Assembly: GCF_029490015.1 (NCBI RefSeq)
Contig: NZ_CP120468.1
Span: forward strand, 930,001-994,000
Direction of reading: 5' to 3'
Length of the DNA: 64,000 nucleotides
Origin: Halobaculum limi
GTDB taxonomy: Archaea; Halobacteriota; Halobacteria; Halobacteriales; Haloferacaceae
Position numbers and translations under genes: made by a program. The stretch's first letter is position 1; each line of letters opens with the position of its first letter. Shown here one piece after another: positions 52,347-61,564 of this stretch. The notes below the pieces were generated by a model that was given only the letters and a program-made list of their open reading frames with translations, had not been told where the DNA came from and did not search any database.

Positions 52347-52763
52347 TTACTCGTCGGCCTCGAAGTCGATGGCGACGGAGTTGATGCAGAACCGTTCGCC
52401 GGTCGGTTCGGGGCCGTCTTGGAACACGTGGCCGAGGTGGCCGTCGCAGGTGCCACACCGAACCTCGACGCGCGTCATCCCGTGGCTGTGGTCGTCGAGG
52501 AGGCGCACCTTCGAGTCGTCGGCGGCGTAGAAACTCGGCCAGCCACATCCGGAGTCGTACTTGGTCTCCGACTCGAAGATGACGGTGCCACAGCCAGCGC
52601 ACTTGTACACGCCGTCGTCTTTTCGGTCGACGTGCTCGCCGGAGAAGCGCGCCTCGGTCCCCTGCTCGCGGAGGATGCGGTACTCCTCGTCGGTCAGTCG
52701 CTCGCGCCACTCCTCGTCGCTCTCGGGGAGGTCCTCGGGCGTCGTCTCTGCGGAGTCGCTCAT
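52347..52763 (-). CDS. msrB: Peptide methionine (R)-S-oxide reductase
   Basis: A 138-aa MsrB. It repairs methionine-R-sulfoxide. The Zn site is CAGC and CGTC, and the catalytic cysteine is in RFCINS, with GCGWPSF and the HLGHVF block also intact. The ATG at 52763 removes a long non-family extension. Confidence 0.95.
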   Translation of the reverse strand: MSDSAETTPEDLPESDEEWRERLTDEEYRILREQGTEARFSGEHVDRKDDGVYKCAGCGTVIFESETKYDSGCGWPSFYAADDSKVRLLDDHSHGMTRVEVRCGTCDGHLGHVFQDGPEPTGERFCINSVAIDFEADE

Positions 52764-52825
52764 ACCAGATACTGGTGCCGCAGACGCATCAACCCACGGG
52801 CGCTGCCGGTCGCTCACCCGTGAGA

Positions 52826-53605
52826 CTACTCCGGGAACAACTCCTCCTCGCGGTCGATGCCGTCGATTCGCTCGTGGTCCTCGGGGTCGAGCGTCAGGTC
52901 GGCCGCCGCGAGGTTCGCACGCAGGTGACGTTCGCTCGACGCCTTCGGGACGGTGACGGCGCCGTCCTTGTCGGTGAGCCACGCGATGCTCACGGCCTCG
53001 GGCGTCGTGTCGTGTTTCTCTGCGACCGCGCACACTTCAGCCACCTCCCGCACTCGGCCGCCCGCCAGCGGCGAGTACGCGACCAGCGTGTAGCCGTGGT
53101 CGACGGCGTGCTCTCGGAGCGCGGGGCGCTGGAACAACGGGTGGTACTCCGTCTGGTGGGCCGAAAGCGGCGCGTCGAGGCGGGCTATCGCCTCGTCGAG
53201 TTCGTCGACCTCGAAGTTGGAGACGCCGACCCCGCGGACGAGGCCATCGTCGACGAGTTCGTCGAAGGCGGCGAGCGTGCCTTCCGGGTCGTAGCCACCC
53301 TTCGGTCGATGGACGTACAGGAGGTCGAGCGTGTCGAGGCCGAGGCGGTCGAGACTCGCCTCGGTCGAGGGCCGGACGTCGGCGGGCGCGAGGCGGTCGA
53401 TCCACGTCTTCGAGGCGACGAGGAGGTCGTCGCGGTCGACGTCGCTGCGGGCGAGGCCGTCGCCGACGGTCGCCTCGTTCTCGTACACCTGCGCGGTGTC
53501 GAGGTGTCGGTAGCCAACGTCGAGCGCCGTTTCGACCGACCGTGCGCCGTCGTCGCCGTCGAGGCCCATCGTGCCGAGGCCGACGGGCGGGAACGCCAGA
53601 TCCAT
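52826..53605 (-). CDS. Aldo/keto reductase
   Basis: A 259-aa AKR. The catalytic tetrad is visible: Asp36 and Tyr41 of DTAQVYENE, the Lys in SKTW and His in YVHRP. It reduces aldehydes or sugar carbonyls with NADPH. It lies upstream of msrB with 62 nt between. Confidence 0.92.
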   Translation of the reverse strand: MDLAFPPVGLGTMGLDGDDGARSVETALDVGYRHLDTAQVYENEATVGDGLARSDVDRDDLLVASKTWIDRLAPADVRPSTEASLDRLGLDTLDLLYVHRPKGGYDPEGTLAAFDELVDDGLVRGVGVSNFEVDELDEAIARLDAPLSAHQTEYHPLFQRPALREHAVDHGYTLVAYSPLAGGRVREVAEVCAVAEKHDTTPEAVSIAWLTDKDGAVTVPKASSERHLRANLAAADLTLDPEDHERIDGIDREEELFPE

Positions 53606-53889
53606 ACGACGGCTTCACCGCTCGTGAGGAAAGGATCGACGGTCTCGACGAGGTGACTGGCCGTGGCTCGCTGGGGTGGCGAGTTGGGATGGGCGGTCGC
53701 GACCGCCGGGGCCGGGCAGGTGGCGGTCGGCGACCGATCCAGTCCGTCGCGGCGTCGCTGGTGCCGACGCCGGACGGGGGGATGCCGGGCGACCAACAGC
53801 GCGCTTGGCAGCCGTCGGTCTGAGCAGTAGTTCGCTGGCACCGCCACAGAACGTTCTGGTTGACGTGACAACTCGTTTATCAGGGGGCG
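53606..53889. other. Gene-free interval
   Basis: 284 nt upstream of the aldo/keto reductase and beyond the stop of the HTH_10 gene. It is GC-rich and holds no reading frame with haloarchaeal codon use; only a promoter for the reductase is expected. Confidence 0.4.
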
Positions 53890-54531
53890 TCAGTTGTGTG
53901 CGATGCTCGCGCCCAACAGTGCGTCGAGTCCGAGTCCAATTCGTCGGGAAACGGCCTGTTCGGTGACGCCGAGTTCGGCACTCAGATCCGCGAGCGTCGC
54001 CTCCCGCGGGCGCTTGAAGTACCCCGCCTCGTAGGCCGCGACCAGCGTCTCGTGTTGGCGCTCGGTGAGGCCGTACTCGGCGCGTTCGTCGGCGTCGTCG
54101 AGGGTGACGACGCGGGTGATATCGACCGGAATCTCGTGTTCGTGACACCGTCGATGGAATGGCTTGGTCTCGGCAGCCTCGTCGAAGCGGAGGCGGAACG
54201 ACCAGATGCCGTCGTTGAGTCGCGCCTCTAGCATCGTCGCGTCCGCCTCGATGACGGCCGCGAGGAGGTCGTCGTCGCCGGCCCACCGGGCGCGGTAGCG
54301 GTGCCGGCCGTCGGTCGATTCCACTCGATTGAGTCGGTCGACGGCGGGGTCGTCGGCGACGGCGTCCTCGAACGTGGCCCGGTCGCCCCGGGTGAGCCAA
54401 AACGAAGGGAGCGCGGTGTCGCCGACTGGCACGACGCGGTCGAAGTGGACCCGGAGGTCGCGGTCGCGGTTGACCGCGGCCGCGAACGCGAACGCGTCGG
54501 CCGGCAGGGTAAACGAGACGAGAACGGGCAC
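53890..54531 (-). CDS. HTH_10-type transcriptional regulator (bacterio-opsin activator family)
   Basis: A 213-aa paralogue of the regulator at 31598. The C-terminal HTH_10 is GLTERQHETLVAAYEAGYFKRPREATLADLSAELGVTEQAVSRRI. The N-terminal domain (about 1-145) may sense a signal. Target unknown. Confidence 0.85.
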   Translation of the reverse strand: MPVLVSFTLPADAFAFAAAVNRDRDLRVHFDRVVPVGDTALPSFWLTRGDRATFEDAVADDPAVDRLNRVESTDGRHRYRARWAGDDDLLAAVIEADATMLEARLNDGIWSFRLRFDEAAETKPFHRRCHEHEIPVDITRVVTLDDADERAEYGLTERQHETLVAAYEAGYFKRPREATLADLSAELGVTEQAVSRRIGLGLDALLGASIAHN

Positions 54532-54600
54532 TCACACCACCGACTCACCACCACGCGATAGGTCTGTGGGTGTCTCGGAGCACCTCGGTTTCCGACCGTC

Positions 54601-55257
54601 TCAGAGACAGATGGCCTGTAAGTCGGTCAGGTCGTCGATGTCGTAGGTGGGGGTGACCGAGAGGTTCCAGTCGGTCCGGTGGGGGCGGCGGATGAACGCC
54701 GAGTCGATGCCGGCGTTGTTCGCGGCCTCGATGTCGGACTCGTTGTCGCCGACGAACAGGGCCGTCTCGGCGTCTAAATCGTCGAGTGCGCGGTCGATGT
54801 AGTGGCTGTTGGGCTTCTTCAACCGGAGGCTCTCGACGGTCGGCTCTCGTCCGTAGGCGGTGTCGAAGAGGTCCGAGACGCCGAAGTGGTCGAGGAGGAA
54901 CTCGACGGTCTCGTGTTGGTTCGAGGAGACGATACCAAGCGGGGCCGACAGGTCGCGGAGGACGTCGATGTCGTCGTACAGGCGCTTGTTTCCGGCGTGG
55001 ACTTCGCGGCGCTGTGCCTCGAAGGCCGTCCGGTCGCGCATCGCCCAGAACTCCCGCGGCGTGAGGTCGTACGTCGAACAGACGTCTTCGACCTGTGCGG
55101 GGGAGACGCCGACGACCATCGACTCGACGTGCTCGGGGTCGGGGTCCGCCACCGAGAGGGCGTCGAAGGCGTCCCAGGCGGCCTCGTGGAGGACGTCGTA
55201 TCTGGTCCGGCCGACGAGGACCCCGTCGTTGTCGAAGACGATAGCGTCGTACACCAT
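54601..55257 (-). CDS. HAD superfamily hydrolase
   Basis: A 218-aa HAD protein. Motif I is FDNDGVLVG, motif II VSSN, motif III the Lys in LKKPNSHY, motif IV VGDNESDIEAANNAG. It lacks a large cap, so it probably acts on a small phosphomonoester such as phosphoglycolate. Divergent from the flavoprotein gene. Confidence 0.9.
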   Translation of the reverse strand: MVYDAIVFDNDGVLVGRTRYDVLHEAAWDAFDALSVADPDPEHVESMVVGVSPAQVEDVCSTYDLTPREFWAMRDRTAFEAQRREVHAGNKRLYDDIDVLRDLSAPLGIVSSNQHETVEFLLDHFGVSDLFDTAYGREPTVESLRLKKPNSHYIDRALDDLDAETALFVGDNESDIEAANNAGIDSAFIRRPHRTDWNLSVTPTYDIDDLTDLQAICL

Positions 55258-55380
55258 TGCCGATAGTGACGGGGCTCTCTTCTTAAGGCTTTCACACGAG
55301 TCGGAAGCGTCTCCGGGATGCTCGGCCACCCGACGCGACCGCCCGCAAGCGATACGGCGTTCCCGCCCGTGGGTCCCACG

Positions 55381-56421
55381 ATGGCAGACATCGGCATCAT
55401 CGGCGCGGGCCTCGCGGGGTCGGGAGCGGCGTACGCGCTTCGCGACACGGACCACGACGTGACGCTGTTGGAGAAGTCCCGTGGCGTCGGCGGTCGGGCG
55501 GCGACCCGCCGCGGCAACGACTGTCGATACGACCACGGCGCGAACTACGTGAAAGACGCCGACGACCGGACGGTCGGCCTTCTGGAAGACCTCGGGACCG
55601 ACGGTCTCGTCGACATCGACGGGCCCGTGTGGACGTTCGACGAGTCCGGCGACATCGCGGCGAGCGACCGGCAGGAGGAGCACAAGTACACGTGGGAGGC
55701 GGGCATCACCCAGTTCGCCAAGCGCCTCCTCGCGGCGACAGACGCGGCGGTACGCAAGACCACTCGCGCCGAGTCGCTGGCGCGAACCGACGGGACGTGG
55801 ACGGTCACCGACACCGACGGCGACGACCACGGCCCGTTCGACGCCCTCCTGCTCACGCCCCCTGCCCCACAGACCGCGGACCTGCTGGCTGCGACCGAGT
55901 GGGCAGACGGCGAGGACACGCTGACCGCGCTTCACGACGCGGTCGACGCCGTCGAGTTCCGCACGATTCGGACGCTCGTGTTGCACTACGACTTCCCGCT
56001 GGACGTGCCGTGGTACGCGGTCGTCAACGCGGACAAAGCCCACGAGGTCGGGTGGATCGCACGTGAGGAGTGCAAGCGCGGGCACGTCCCCGAGGGTGAG
56101 TCGCTGCTCATCGCACAGATGAGTCCCGCGTGGTCGACCGCTCACTACGACGACCCCCTAGAGGAGGCTGCCGACGCCGCGGCCGCGCAGATCGCCGACG
56201 TGGTGGGCGACGACCGCCTCACAGACCCCGACTGGGTCGACGACCAGGGCTGGCGGTACGCGCTCCCGGACGACGCACTCTCGCCGGAGGCGGACGCCGT
56301 CGCCGACGCACGCGACGCGGGCCTGTTCGTCGCCGGCGACTGGGTCGCGGGGGAGGCGCGCGCCCACGAAGCCGTCTGGGACGGCATCGAACTCGGCGAG
56401 ACGCTCGCGGAGTCGCTGTAA
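55381..56421 (+). CDS. FAD-dependent oxidoreductase, renalase-like
   Basis: A 346-aa flavoprotein. The FAD-binding motif is IIGAGLAGSGAAYAL, and KSRGVGGRAATRR with YDHGANY match renalase-type amine oxidases. The C-terminal segment LFVAGDWVAGEARAHEAVW closes the FAD site. Substrate unknown. The ATG at 55381 follows a non-family extension. Confidence 0.88.
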   Translation: MADIGIIGAGLAGSGAAYALRDTDHDVTLLEKSRGVGGRAATRRGNDCRYDHGANYVKDADDRTVGLLEDLGTDGLVDIDGPVWTFDESGDIAASDRQEEHKYTWEAGITQFAKRLLAATDAAVRKTTRAESLARTDGTWTVTDTDGDDHGPFDALLLTPPAPQTADLLAATEWADGEDTLTALHDAVDAVEFRTIRTLVLHYDFPLDVPWYAVVNADKAHEVGWIAREECKRGHVPEGESLLIAQMSPAWSTAHYDDPLEEAADAAAAQIADVVGDDRLTDPDWVDDQGWRYALPDDALSPEADAVADARDAGLFVAGDWVAGEARAHEAVWDGIELGETLAESL

Positions 56422-56521
56422 CGCTTCCGGGTTCCACTCCCGCCACCCGCACGTCGCCGTCCGTATTGTCCGCTGTCGAAACCGACACCACGGCCACCGA
56501 CCTACCACGAGTCGAGACACG

Positions 56522-57556
56522 ATGGGACGCGACGCCGACCACACCGGCGACAGGAACTCCGACCGACCGAACGCGACTCGTTCGGTGACGGTCGAGTCTG
56601 GCGCACGCCTCCACTTCGGCTTCGGCAACCTCTCGCTGGCACACGAACGGCTGTACGGTGCGGCCGGCGTCGCGATCGATGGCCCCCGCGTTCGGCTGAC
56701 GTGTACGCCCGCCGCCGGCGTCGACGCCGACCACGACGAGGTCGCCGAGTACGCCGCTCGCGCGTGCGGCCTCCTCGGCGTCGCGGGTGCACGCGTCACG
56801 GTTCACGAGGAACTCCCGCGCCACCGAGGACTCGGCAGCGGTACCCAACTCGCGTTGGCGACGCTCGCAGGCGTCGCCCGCGCACACGGCCTCGACCCGG
56901 CGGTTCGCGATCGCGCCCCCTCGCTCGGACGGGGTGGCCGCTCGGGTGTCGGCGTCGCGACGTTCGAACGCGGCGGGTTCGTCCTCGACGCGGGTCACCC
57001 AACCGGCCGGTTCACCACCGCACGCCCGGCCGACGGGGAGTGGCAGGTGCCGGCGGTCGCGGCGCACCACACTATCCCCGACGACTGGCGATTCCTCCTC
57101 GTCGTTCCCGCGGTCGACCCCGGACGCTCCGGCGACGACGAGGATTCGTCGATCAGAAACGCCGTCGAAGAGGCCGACCCGGCGGTCGCCGACCGCGTCT
57201 CGGGCGTGATCCAACGGCGCCTCCTCCCGGCCGTCGCCGAGGGATCAGCGGAACGGTTCGGCGAGGCCGTCGCGGAGGTCGGTCGGCTCAACGGCGCGTG
57301 GTTCGCGGACGAACAGGGCGGCGTCTACCGCCCGCCCGTGGGCGACGTCGTCGCGACGCTCGACGACGACCCCGCGGTGTTCGGCGCGGGACAGTCCTCG
57401 TGGGGGCCGACGGTGTACGGCGTCACCGACGCCGACCGCGCGGACGCCGCACGGGCAGCAGGCGAGGCGGCGTTGTCGGCGGCGGGCGTCGACGGTAGCG
57501 TCCGGGTCGTCTCGGCGCGGAATCGGGGAGCGACGGTCCGGCCGGCCGACGAGTGA
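56522..57556 (+). CDS. Beta-ribofuranosylaminobenzene 5'-phosphate synthase family protein
   Basis: A 344-aa GHMP-fold protein. The phosphate loop is HRGLGSGTQLALATL, and SLGRGGRSGVGVATFERGGF is the family signature. The enzyme condenses p-aminobenzoate or 4-hydroxybenzoate with PRPP in methanopterin synthesis; haloarchaea use folates, so its local product is uncertain. Confidence 0.85.
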   Translation: MGRDADHTGDRNSDRPNATRSVTVESGARLHFGFGNLSLAHERLYGAAGVAIDGPRVRLTCTPAAGVDADHDEVAEYAARACGLLGVAGARVTVHEELPRHRGLGSGTQLALATLAGVARAHGLDPAVRDRAPSLGRGGRSGVGVATFERGGFVLDAGHPTGRFTTARPADGEWQVPAVAAHHTIPDDWRFLLVVPAVDPGRSGDDEDSSIRNAVEEADPAVADRVSGVIQRRLLPAVAEGSAERFGEAVAEVGRLNGAWFADEQGGVYRPPVGDVVATLDDDPAVFGAGQSSWGPTVYGVTDADRADAARAAGEAALSAAGVDGSVRVVSARNRGATVRPADE

Positions 57557-57655
57557 GTGGCGGCAGGCGGGTGAGTGGTTGCAGGCGGAGTGGGACGTGA
57601 GTGCTCCCCGCTCACTCGGCACAACGCCTAAGCACGCCCCCGAGTGAGGTGGCCT

Positions 57656-58492
57656 ATGGATCGGATCCCGTTCGGCGTCGGCCAACTCGACCGGGTGCTC
57701 GGCGGCGGCGCACCCGAGGGGAGCGTCGTGCTCGTCGCCGGCGAGTCGGGGGCAGGCGCTCGTGAGTTCGCCTACACGAGCGCCGCAATGAACGCACTCG
57801 CGAACGCCGACAGCGAGACGTTCGACCTCTACTACGGTGAGATGGGAGAGGAGGCGACGGTGCCACCGTCAGTTCACTACCTCTCGTTTACGAACGGACA
57901 GGACTTCATCGAACGCGAACTACGCTACACGATGGCCGACGAGATCGTCGACCCGGCCATCGAGGCTATCGAGTTCGTCGACCTCTCGCCGGAGTACTTC
58001 CAACTCTCGTCGATCCCCCGCGAGTGGTATATGGGCACGACGAGTTCGATCACCGACCTCGGGAAGGCGGGCAACCGCGACGGCGTCCTCTCGGCGTTCG
58101 GCGAACACCTGACCCAGCGTGCGGCGGGCAACCTCGTCGTCGTCGACTCGATCACCGACCTCGTCGGCGCGTCCGGCGGCGAGGTGGAGTGGAGCGACGT
58201 GGCGATGCTCGTGCGCGGCCTCGCGAAGGCGGTCCACTCGTGGGGCGGTCTCCTCCTCGCCGTCGTCAACACCGACACGATCACCGACCAGCAGTTCGGC
58301 CAACTGATGGACGGCAGCGGCGGCACGCTGGAGTTCAACTGGGAGTCCGGCGGGTCGAAGCGCGGCCGCACGATGATCGTTCGCGAGTTCCGGGGCGTCC
58401 TCTCGCAGTTGGAAAAAGAGAACATCGTCCGCTTCGAGACGGAGATTCACGACGGCGGCCTCGACATCAGCGACGTGCGCAAGATTCGCTAA
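57656..58492 (+). CDS. RecA/RAD55-fold protein with degenerate P-loop
   Basis: A 278-aa KaiC-like/RAD55-like protein. The opening IPFGVGQLDRVLGGGAPEGS is typical, but the Walker A stretch is AGESGAGAREF: the GK[ST] of a working P-loop is GAR. A Walker B-like segment LVVVDSITDLVG remains. It may be a non-hydrolysing regulator. It ends LDISDVRKIR. Confidence 0.8.
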   Translation: MDRIPFGVGQLDRVLGGGAPEGSVVLVAGESGAGAREFAYTSAAMNALANADSETFDLYYGEMGEEATVPPSVHYLSFTNGQDFIERELRYTMADEIVDPAIEAIEFVDLSPEYFQLSSIPREWYMGTTSSITDLGKAGNRDGVLSAFGEHLTQRAAGNLVVVDSITDLVGASGGEVEWSDVAMLVRGLAKAVHSWGGLLLAVVNTDTITDQQFGQLMDGSGGTLEFNWESGGSKRGRTMIVREFRGVLSQLEKENIVRFETEIHDGGLDISDVRKIR

Positions 58493-58575
58493 CTCCGAGC
58501 GAACGCGTCTCCTGAGTACGAGCGCCGATAACTGGGCCGGTAGTATTTATGTAGCGGCTCACTACTCACCCGTAG

Positions 58576-59433
58576 ATGGCCGGAGAGCAGGTCGAGGGGC
58601 TTCCGGATGCCCTTCAAGAGTGGGTGTACTCACGGGCCGAGGAGACCGGGCGTGCTCCCCAAGAGGTGCTCGCACGGGCGGTCTCGGTGTCGCGATTACT
58701 CGACGCAGAGGCCGACTCGCTTCCCACGCCCGACACGCTTGGCGACACAGCGGCGGCACCGGACGACCTCACCGACCAGATTGCCGACCTCGACCGGCGG
58801 GTACAAGCACTCGACGACGACCTGGACGAGAAAATCGACGACGTTCGCTCGCGCGTCATCCAGGTCAAACGCGAGGCCGACGCGAAAGCCGAGGCCGACC
58901 ACGACCACCCCGACCTCCAGGAAGCGGTCGACTCGCTGGCGTCGCTGGAGGGCCTCGACGCCGAACTCGACTCGCTGGCCGCCGACCTAGACTCGCTTCG
59001 GACGGACGTCGAGGCGTTGGAAGCGCGGTTCGAGGAGGGCTTCGATAACTACGAGGAGGTGTTGGAGTACCTCACCGACACCACCGACGACCACGACGCG
59101 AAACTCTCGACGCTCGCGCGGGTCGTCGCCGACCTCCGAACGCGCGTCGCGAAACAGGAGGCACGCGAGTCACAGCGCCGGGCCGCTGAGGAGTTACAGA
59201 CGGAGGCGAATCGCCACGGCATCACCAAAGCCACCTGCGACAGTTGCGGGGCGACGGTGCAGTTGGCACTGCTGTCTGTGCCCGAGTGTCCCCACTGTGC
59301 CGCGACCTTCGAGTCGGTGGAACCCGCATCGGGATTCCTCGGGTCGCCGTCGCTGTCGGTGGGCCACCGCCCTGCGCTGGAGGGTGAGACGGTCGAAGAG
59401 ACCGACCCGTCGGACATCTTCGAGGGAATGTAG
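58576..59433 (+). CDS. Coiled-coil protein with C-terminal zinc ribbon
   Basis: A 285-aa protein. The N-terminus (LPDALQEWVYSRAEETG, about 9-25) resembles a ribbon-helix-helix (CopG-like) start; the middle (65-210) is a long coiled coil; the end has CDSCGATVQLALLSVPECPHC, a zinc ribbon. A TATA-like AGTATTTATG is 25-35 bp upstream. Function unknown. It abuts the next gene with no gap. Confidence 0.7.
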   Translation: MAGEQVEGLPDALQEWVYSRAEETGRAPQEVLARAVSVSRLLDAEADSLPTPDTLGDTAAAPDDLTDQIADLDRRVQALDDDLDEKIDDVRSRVIQVKREADAKAEADHDHPDLQEAVDSLASLEGLDAELDSLAADLDSLRTDVEALEARFEEGFDNYEEVLEYLTDTTDDHDAKLSTLARVVADLRTRVAKQEARESQRRAAEELQTEANRHGITKATCDSCGATVQLALLSVPECPHCAATFESVEPASGFLGSPSLSVGHRPALEGETVEETDPSDIFEGM

Positions 59434-60090
59434 ATGAGCGACGACCCCGACGACACCGACTCGACCGACACGGCCGCCGACGGAGACGACCCGCCGACCG
59501 TCGACAACCCGTTCGCGACCCCCGAGGACACGACCTCCGAGGATGCGACCGACGCCGACGGCTCTGACGCCGAAGACGTCGACGCCGAAGACGCCGACAG
59601 TTTGGCCCCCTTCAGCGACCTCGCACGCGGGGTGGACGAGCGCCGCCGTCGCCGCGAGGAGACCCCCGACGACGACTTCTTCGAACACGTCGAGGTGGGT
59701 GACGTCGACGAAGACGACCTCTGGCGGACACTCGACGAGACGGACGACCAACCGCTCGGGTCGGGGGAGGCTGCCGAGGAGGTCGCACGCGCCGCCGACG
59801 CGCAGGACGCCCGCCCGGAACACGTCGTCGACAAACGCGAGTACTGCCAGCAGTGTCCGTTCTTCTCTGCACCACCTGCTGTCGCGTGCGGCCACGAGGG
59901 GACCGACATCGTCGAAGTCGTCGACGCCGGGCGATTCCGGGTGCGTGGCTGTCCGATGGTGACCGACACCGGGCGACCGAACTTCGGAGCCGTGGTGGCA
60001 GACGCCGAGACGGACGACGCCACCGAGGCGACCGACACCGGGGAGTCGACGCCCGCCGACGCCGCCGATGCGACCGAGGCGGACACGTAA
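59434..60090 (+). CDS. Acidic protein with cysteine cluster
   Basis: A 218-aa protein. Very acidic ends flank a core with YCQQCPFFSAPPAVACGHEG and RVRGCPMV, four or five cysteines likely binding zinc or iron. It begins directly after the stop of the coiled-coil gene. Unknown function. Confidence 0.7.
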   Translation: MSDDPDDTDSTDTAADGDDPPTVDNPFATPEDTTSEDATDADGSDAEDVDAEDADSLAPFSDLARGVDERRRRREETPDDDFFEHVEVGDVDEDDLWRTLDETDDQPLGSGEAAEEVARAADAQDARPEHVVDKREYCQQCPFFSAPPAVACGHEGTDIVEVVDAGRFRVRGCPMVTDTGRPNFGAVVADAETDDATEATDTGESTPADAADATEADT

Positions 60091-60123
60091 CACCTACCGG
60101 CACGCGCCCGGTAGTGGCGCGGT

Positions 60124-60447
60124 ATGCAGTTCTGTGACGAGTGCGGGTCGATGATGCGCACCGACGACGGCGTGATGGTGTGCTCGTCGTGCGGCGCGAC
60201 CGCCGACCGCGACGAGGAGTTGGCCGCGCAGTTCGTCTCGACCGAAGAACAGAGCGACGACGACGTCATCGAGACGGAGGAGGGCGCGAACTTCGAGGGG
60301 AAGCCCACCTCCGAAGACGTCGTCTGTGACGACTGTGGCCACACCGTGGCGTGGTACACGATCAAACAGACGGGGGCGGCCGACGAACCGCCGACGCGCT
60401 TTTTCAAGTGCAAGGAGTGTGGGTATCGCTGGCGGGAGTACAACTGA
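60124..60447 (+). CDS. tfs: Transcription factor S (TFS), RNA polymerase cleavage factor
   Basis: A 107-aa TFS. The N-terminal zinc ribbon (CDECG, CSSCG) and the C-terminal TFIIS-type ribbon QTGAADEPPTRFFKCKECGYRW are intact, including the Asp-Glu pair that activates RNA polymerase for transcript cleavage. The QTR of most homologues is QTG here. It may be co-transcribed with the two zinc proteins upstream. Confidence 0.92.
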   Translation: MQFCDECGSMMRTDDGVMVCSSCGATADRDEELAAQFVSTEEQSDDDVIETEEGANFEGKPTSEDVVCDDCGHTVAWYTIKQTGAADEPPTRFFKCKECGYRWREYN

Positions 60448-60483
60448 CGACGGCTTTTTGTCACCCTGCCGAGTGGTCCGCGT

Positions 60484-60897
60484 ATGGCCCTCCACCACCG
60501 CGTCGCCGCTCAGTTACGACCGTGGCACGCGCTGATGCTCGCTGTGTTTCTCGCCGGCACGGCGCTCCAACTGACTCGCGGCCTCGACCCGCTATCTGCC
60601 GCCCTCTCGGGACTGTTCGGCCTCGTCATCTTCCAGTTCACCGTCGGCAACGTCTGGGCGGCGGCCGTCGAGTACCGCAACGCCGGCGGTCGGTGGCGTG
60701 ACCTCCCGTTTCTCGTGCCGATTGGACTCGCCGCCTTCGCCGCCACGACGCTGTACGCCGTGAGCGAGAACGTCGCCGTCGCCGCCAGCGCCGCCTTCTG
60801 GGTGTTCGTCGGCGCGACGGCGGTCACGGCCGTCGTCGTCAATCTCGTGGTTGGCTACCACCAAGGCGACAGCGACGCCTCACAACGCGTCGAGTAA
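60484..60897 (+). CDS. Membrane protein of unknown function, 137 aa
   Basis: About four hydrophobic helices. No family recognised. The last 18 nt overlap the end of the hydrolase gene on the opposite strand. Confidence 0.65.
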   Translation: MALHHRVAAQLRPWHALMLAVFLAGTALQLTRGLDPLSAALSGLFGLVIFQFTVGNVWAAAVEYRNAGGRWRDLPFLVPIGLAAFAATTLYAVSENVAVAASAAFWVFVGATAVTAVVVNLVVGYHQGDSDASQRVE

Positions 60898-61473
60898 CCA
60901 CTCCCCCGCGGCGTCGCCCACCTTCCCCGCCTGGCCGACGAAGAAGTGGTCGGCGGAGAACTCCCGCACGTCGAAGCCGAGTTCCCGCGCACGCTCCACC
61001 ACCGGCCGCCAGTCGGCGGTGTCGTCGCGGGTGCCGTACACCACCTGTGCGGGGCAGTCGATAGCGTCCATCGCGGCGACGGCGTCCAGATCCGACGCGA
61101 GGCGGGCCGTCGGCGCGAGCGCGGAAACGGCGTCCACCTCGCTCTCGCTTGCCACCAACAGCGCCACACAGCCACCGAAACTGAACCCGAACAGTCCCAC
61201 CCGGTCGTAGCGCTCGCGGGCCCACGCGACGGCGTTGCGGGCGTCGGCGCGTTCGCCGTACCCCTCGTCCCAGTCGCCGTAGTCGAAGCGAAGGCAGTCG
61301 ACACCGCCCGCAGTCACCACGTCCGAGACGGCACGCAGTCGCTCGTCGCCGCGGTGGCCGCGGTGCTGGGGGTGTGGCGGGCACGCGACGACACAGGCGT
61401 CGGTGGTGGTGTCGTCAGCGCGGTCCAACGAGGCACGAACGTCGCGCCCGCCGGGAACGAGTACGTCGGTCAC
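60880..61473 (-). CDS. Alpha/beta hydrolase
   Basis: A 197-aa hydrolase. The nucleophile elbow GFSFGG (about 100-105), an acid in GTRDDTADW and the His in SADHFFVG form a triad. It starts at GTG 61473, followed by a strand VLVPGGRDVRASLDR. Resembles esterase/dienelactone-type enzymes; the substrate is unknown. Confidence 0.85.
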   Translation of the reverse strand: MTDVLVPGGRDVRASLDRADDTTTDACVVACPPHPQHRGHRGDERLRAVSDVVTAGGVDCLRFDYGDWDEGYGERADARNAVAWARERYDRVGLFGFSFGGCVALLVASESEVDAVSALAPTARLASDLDAVAAMDAIDCPAQVVYGTRDDTADWRPVVERARELGFDVREFSADHFFVGQAGKVGDAAGEWLLDAL

Positions 61474-61532
61474 ACGCGGGGGTGCGACCGCGGCGATGAA
61501 AACGGCGTCGGGAGTACCTCTCGGTCGGGTGA

Positions 61533-61541
61533 GATTTATAC
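61533..61541 (+). promoter_or_regulatory. TATA box for pspA
   Basis: GATTTATAC lies about 25-30 bp before the ATG at 61565, at the usual archaeal distance. Confidence 0.5.
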
Positions 61542-61564
61542 GGCTACTGAGCCTAGCCGACGCT

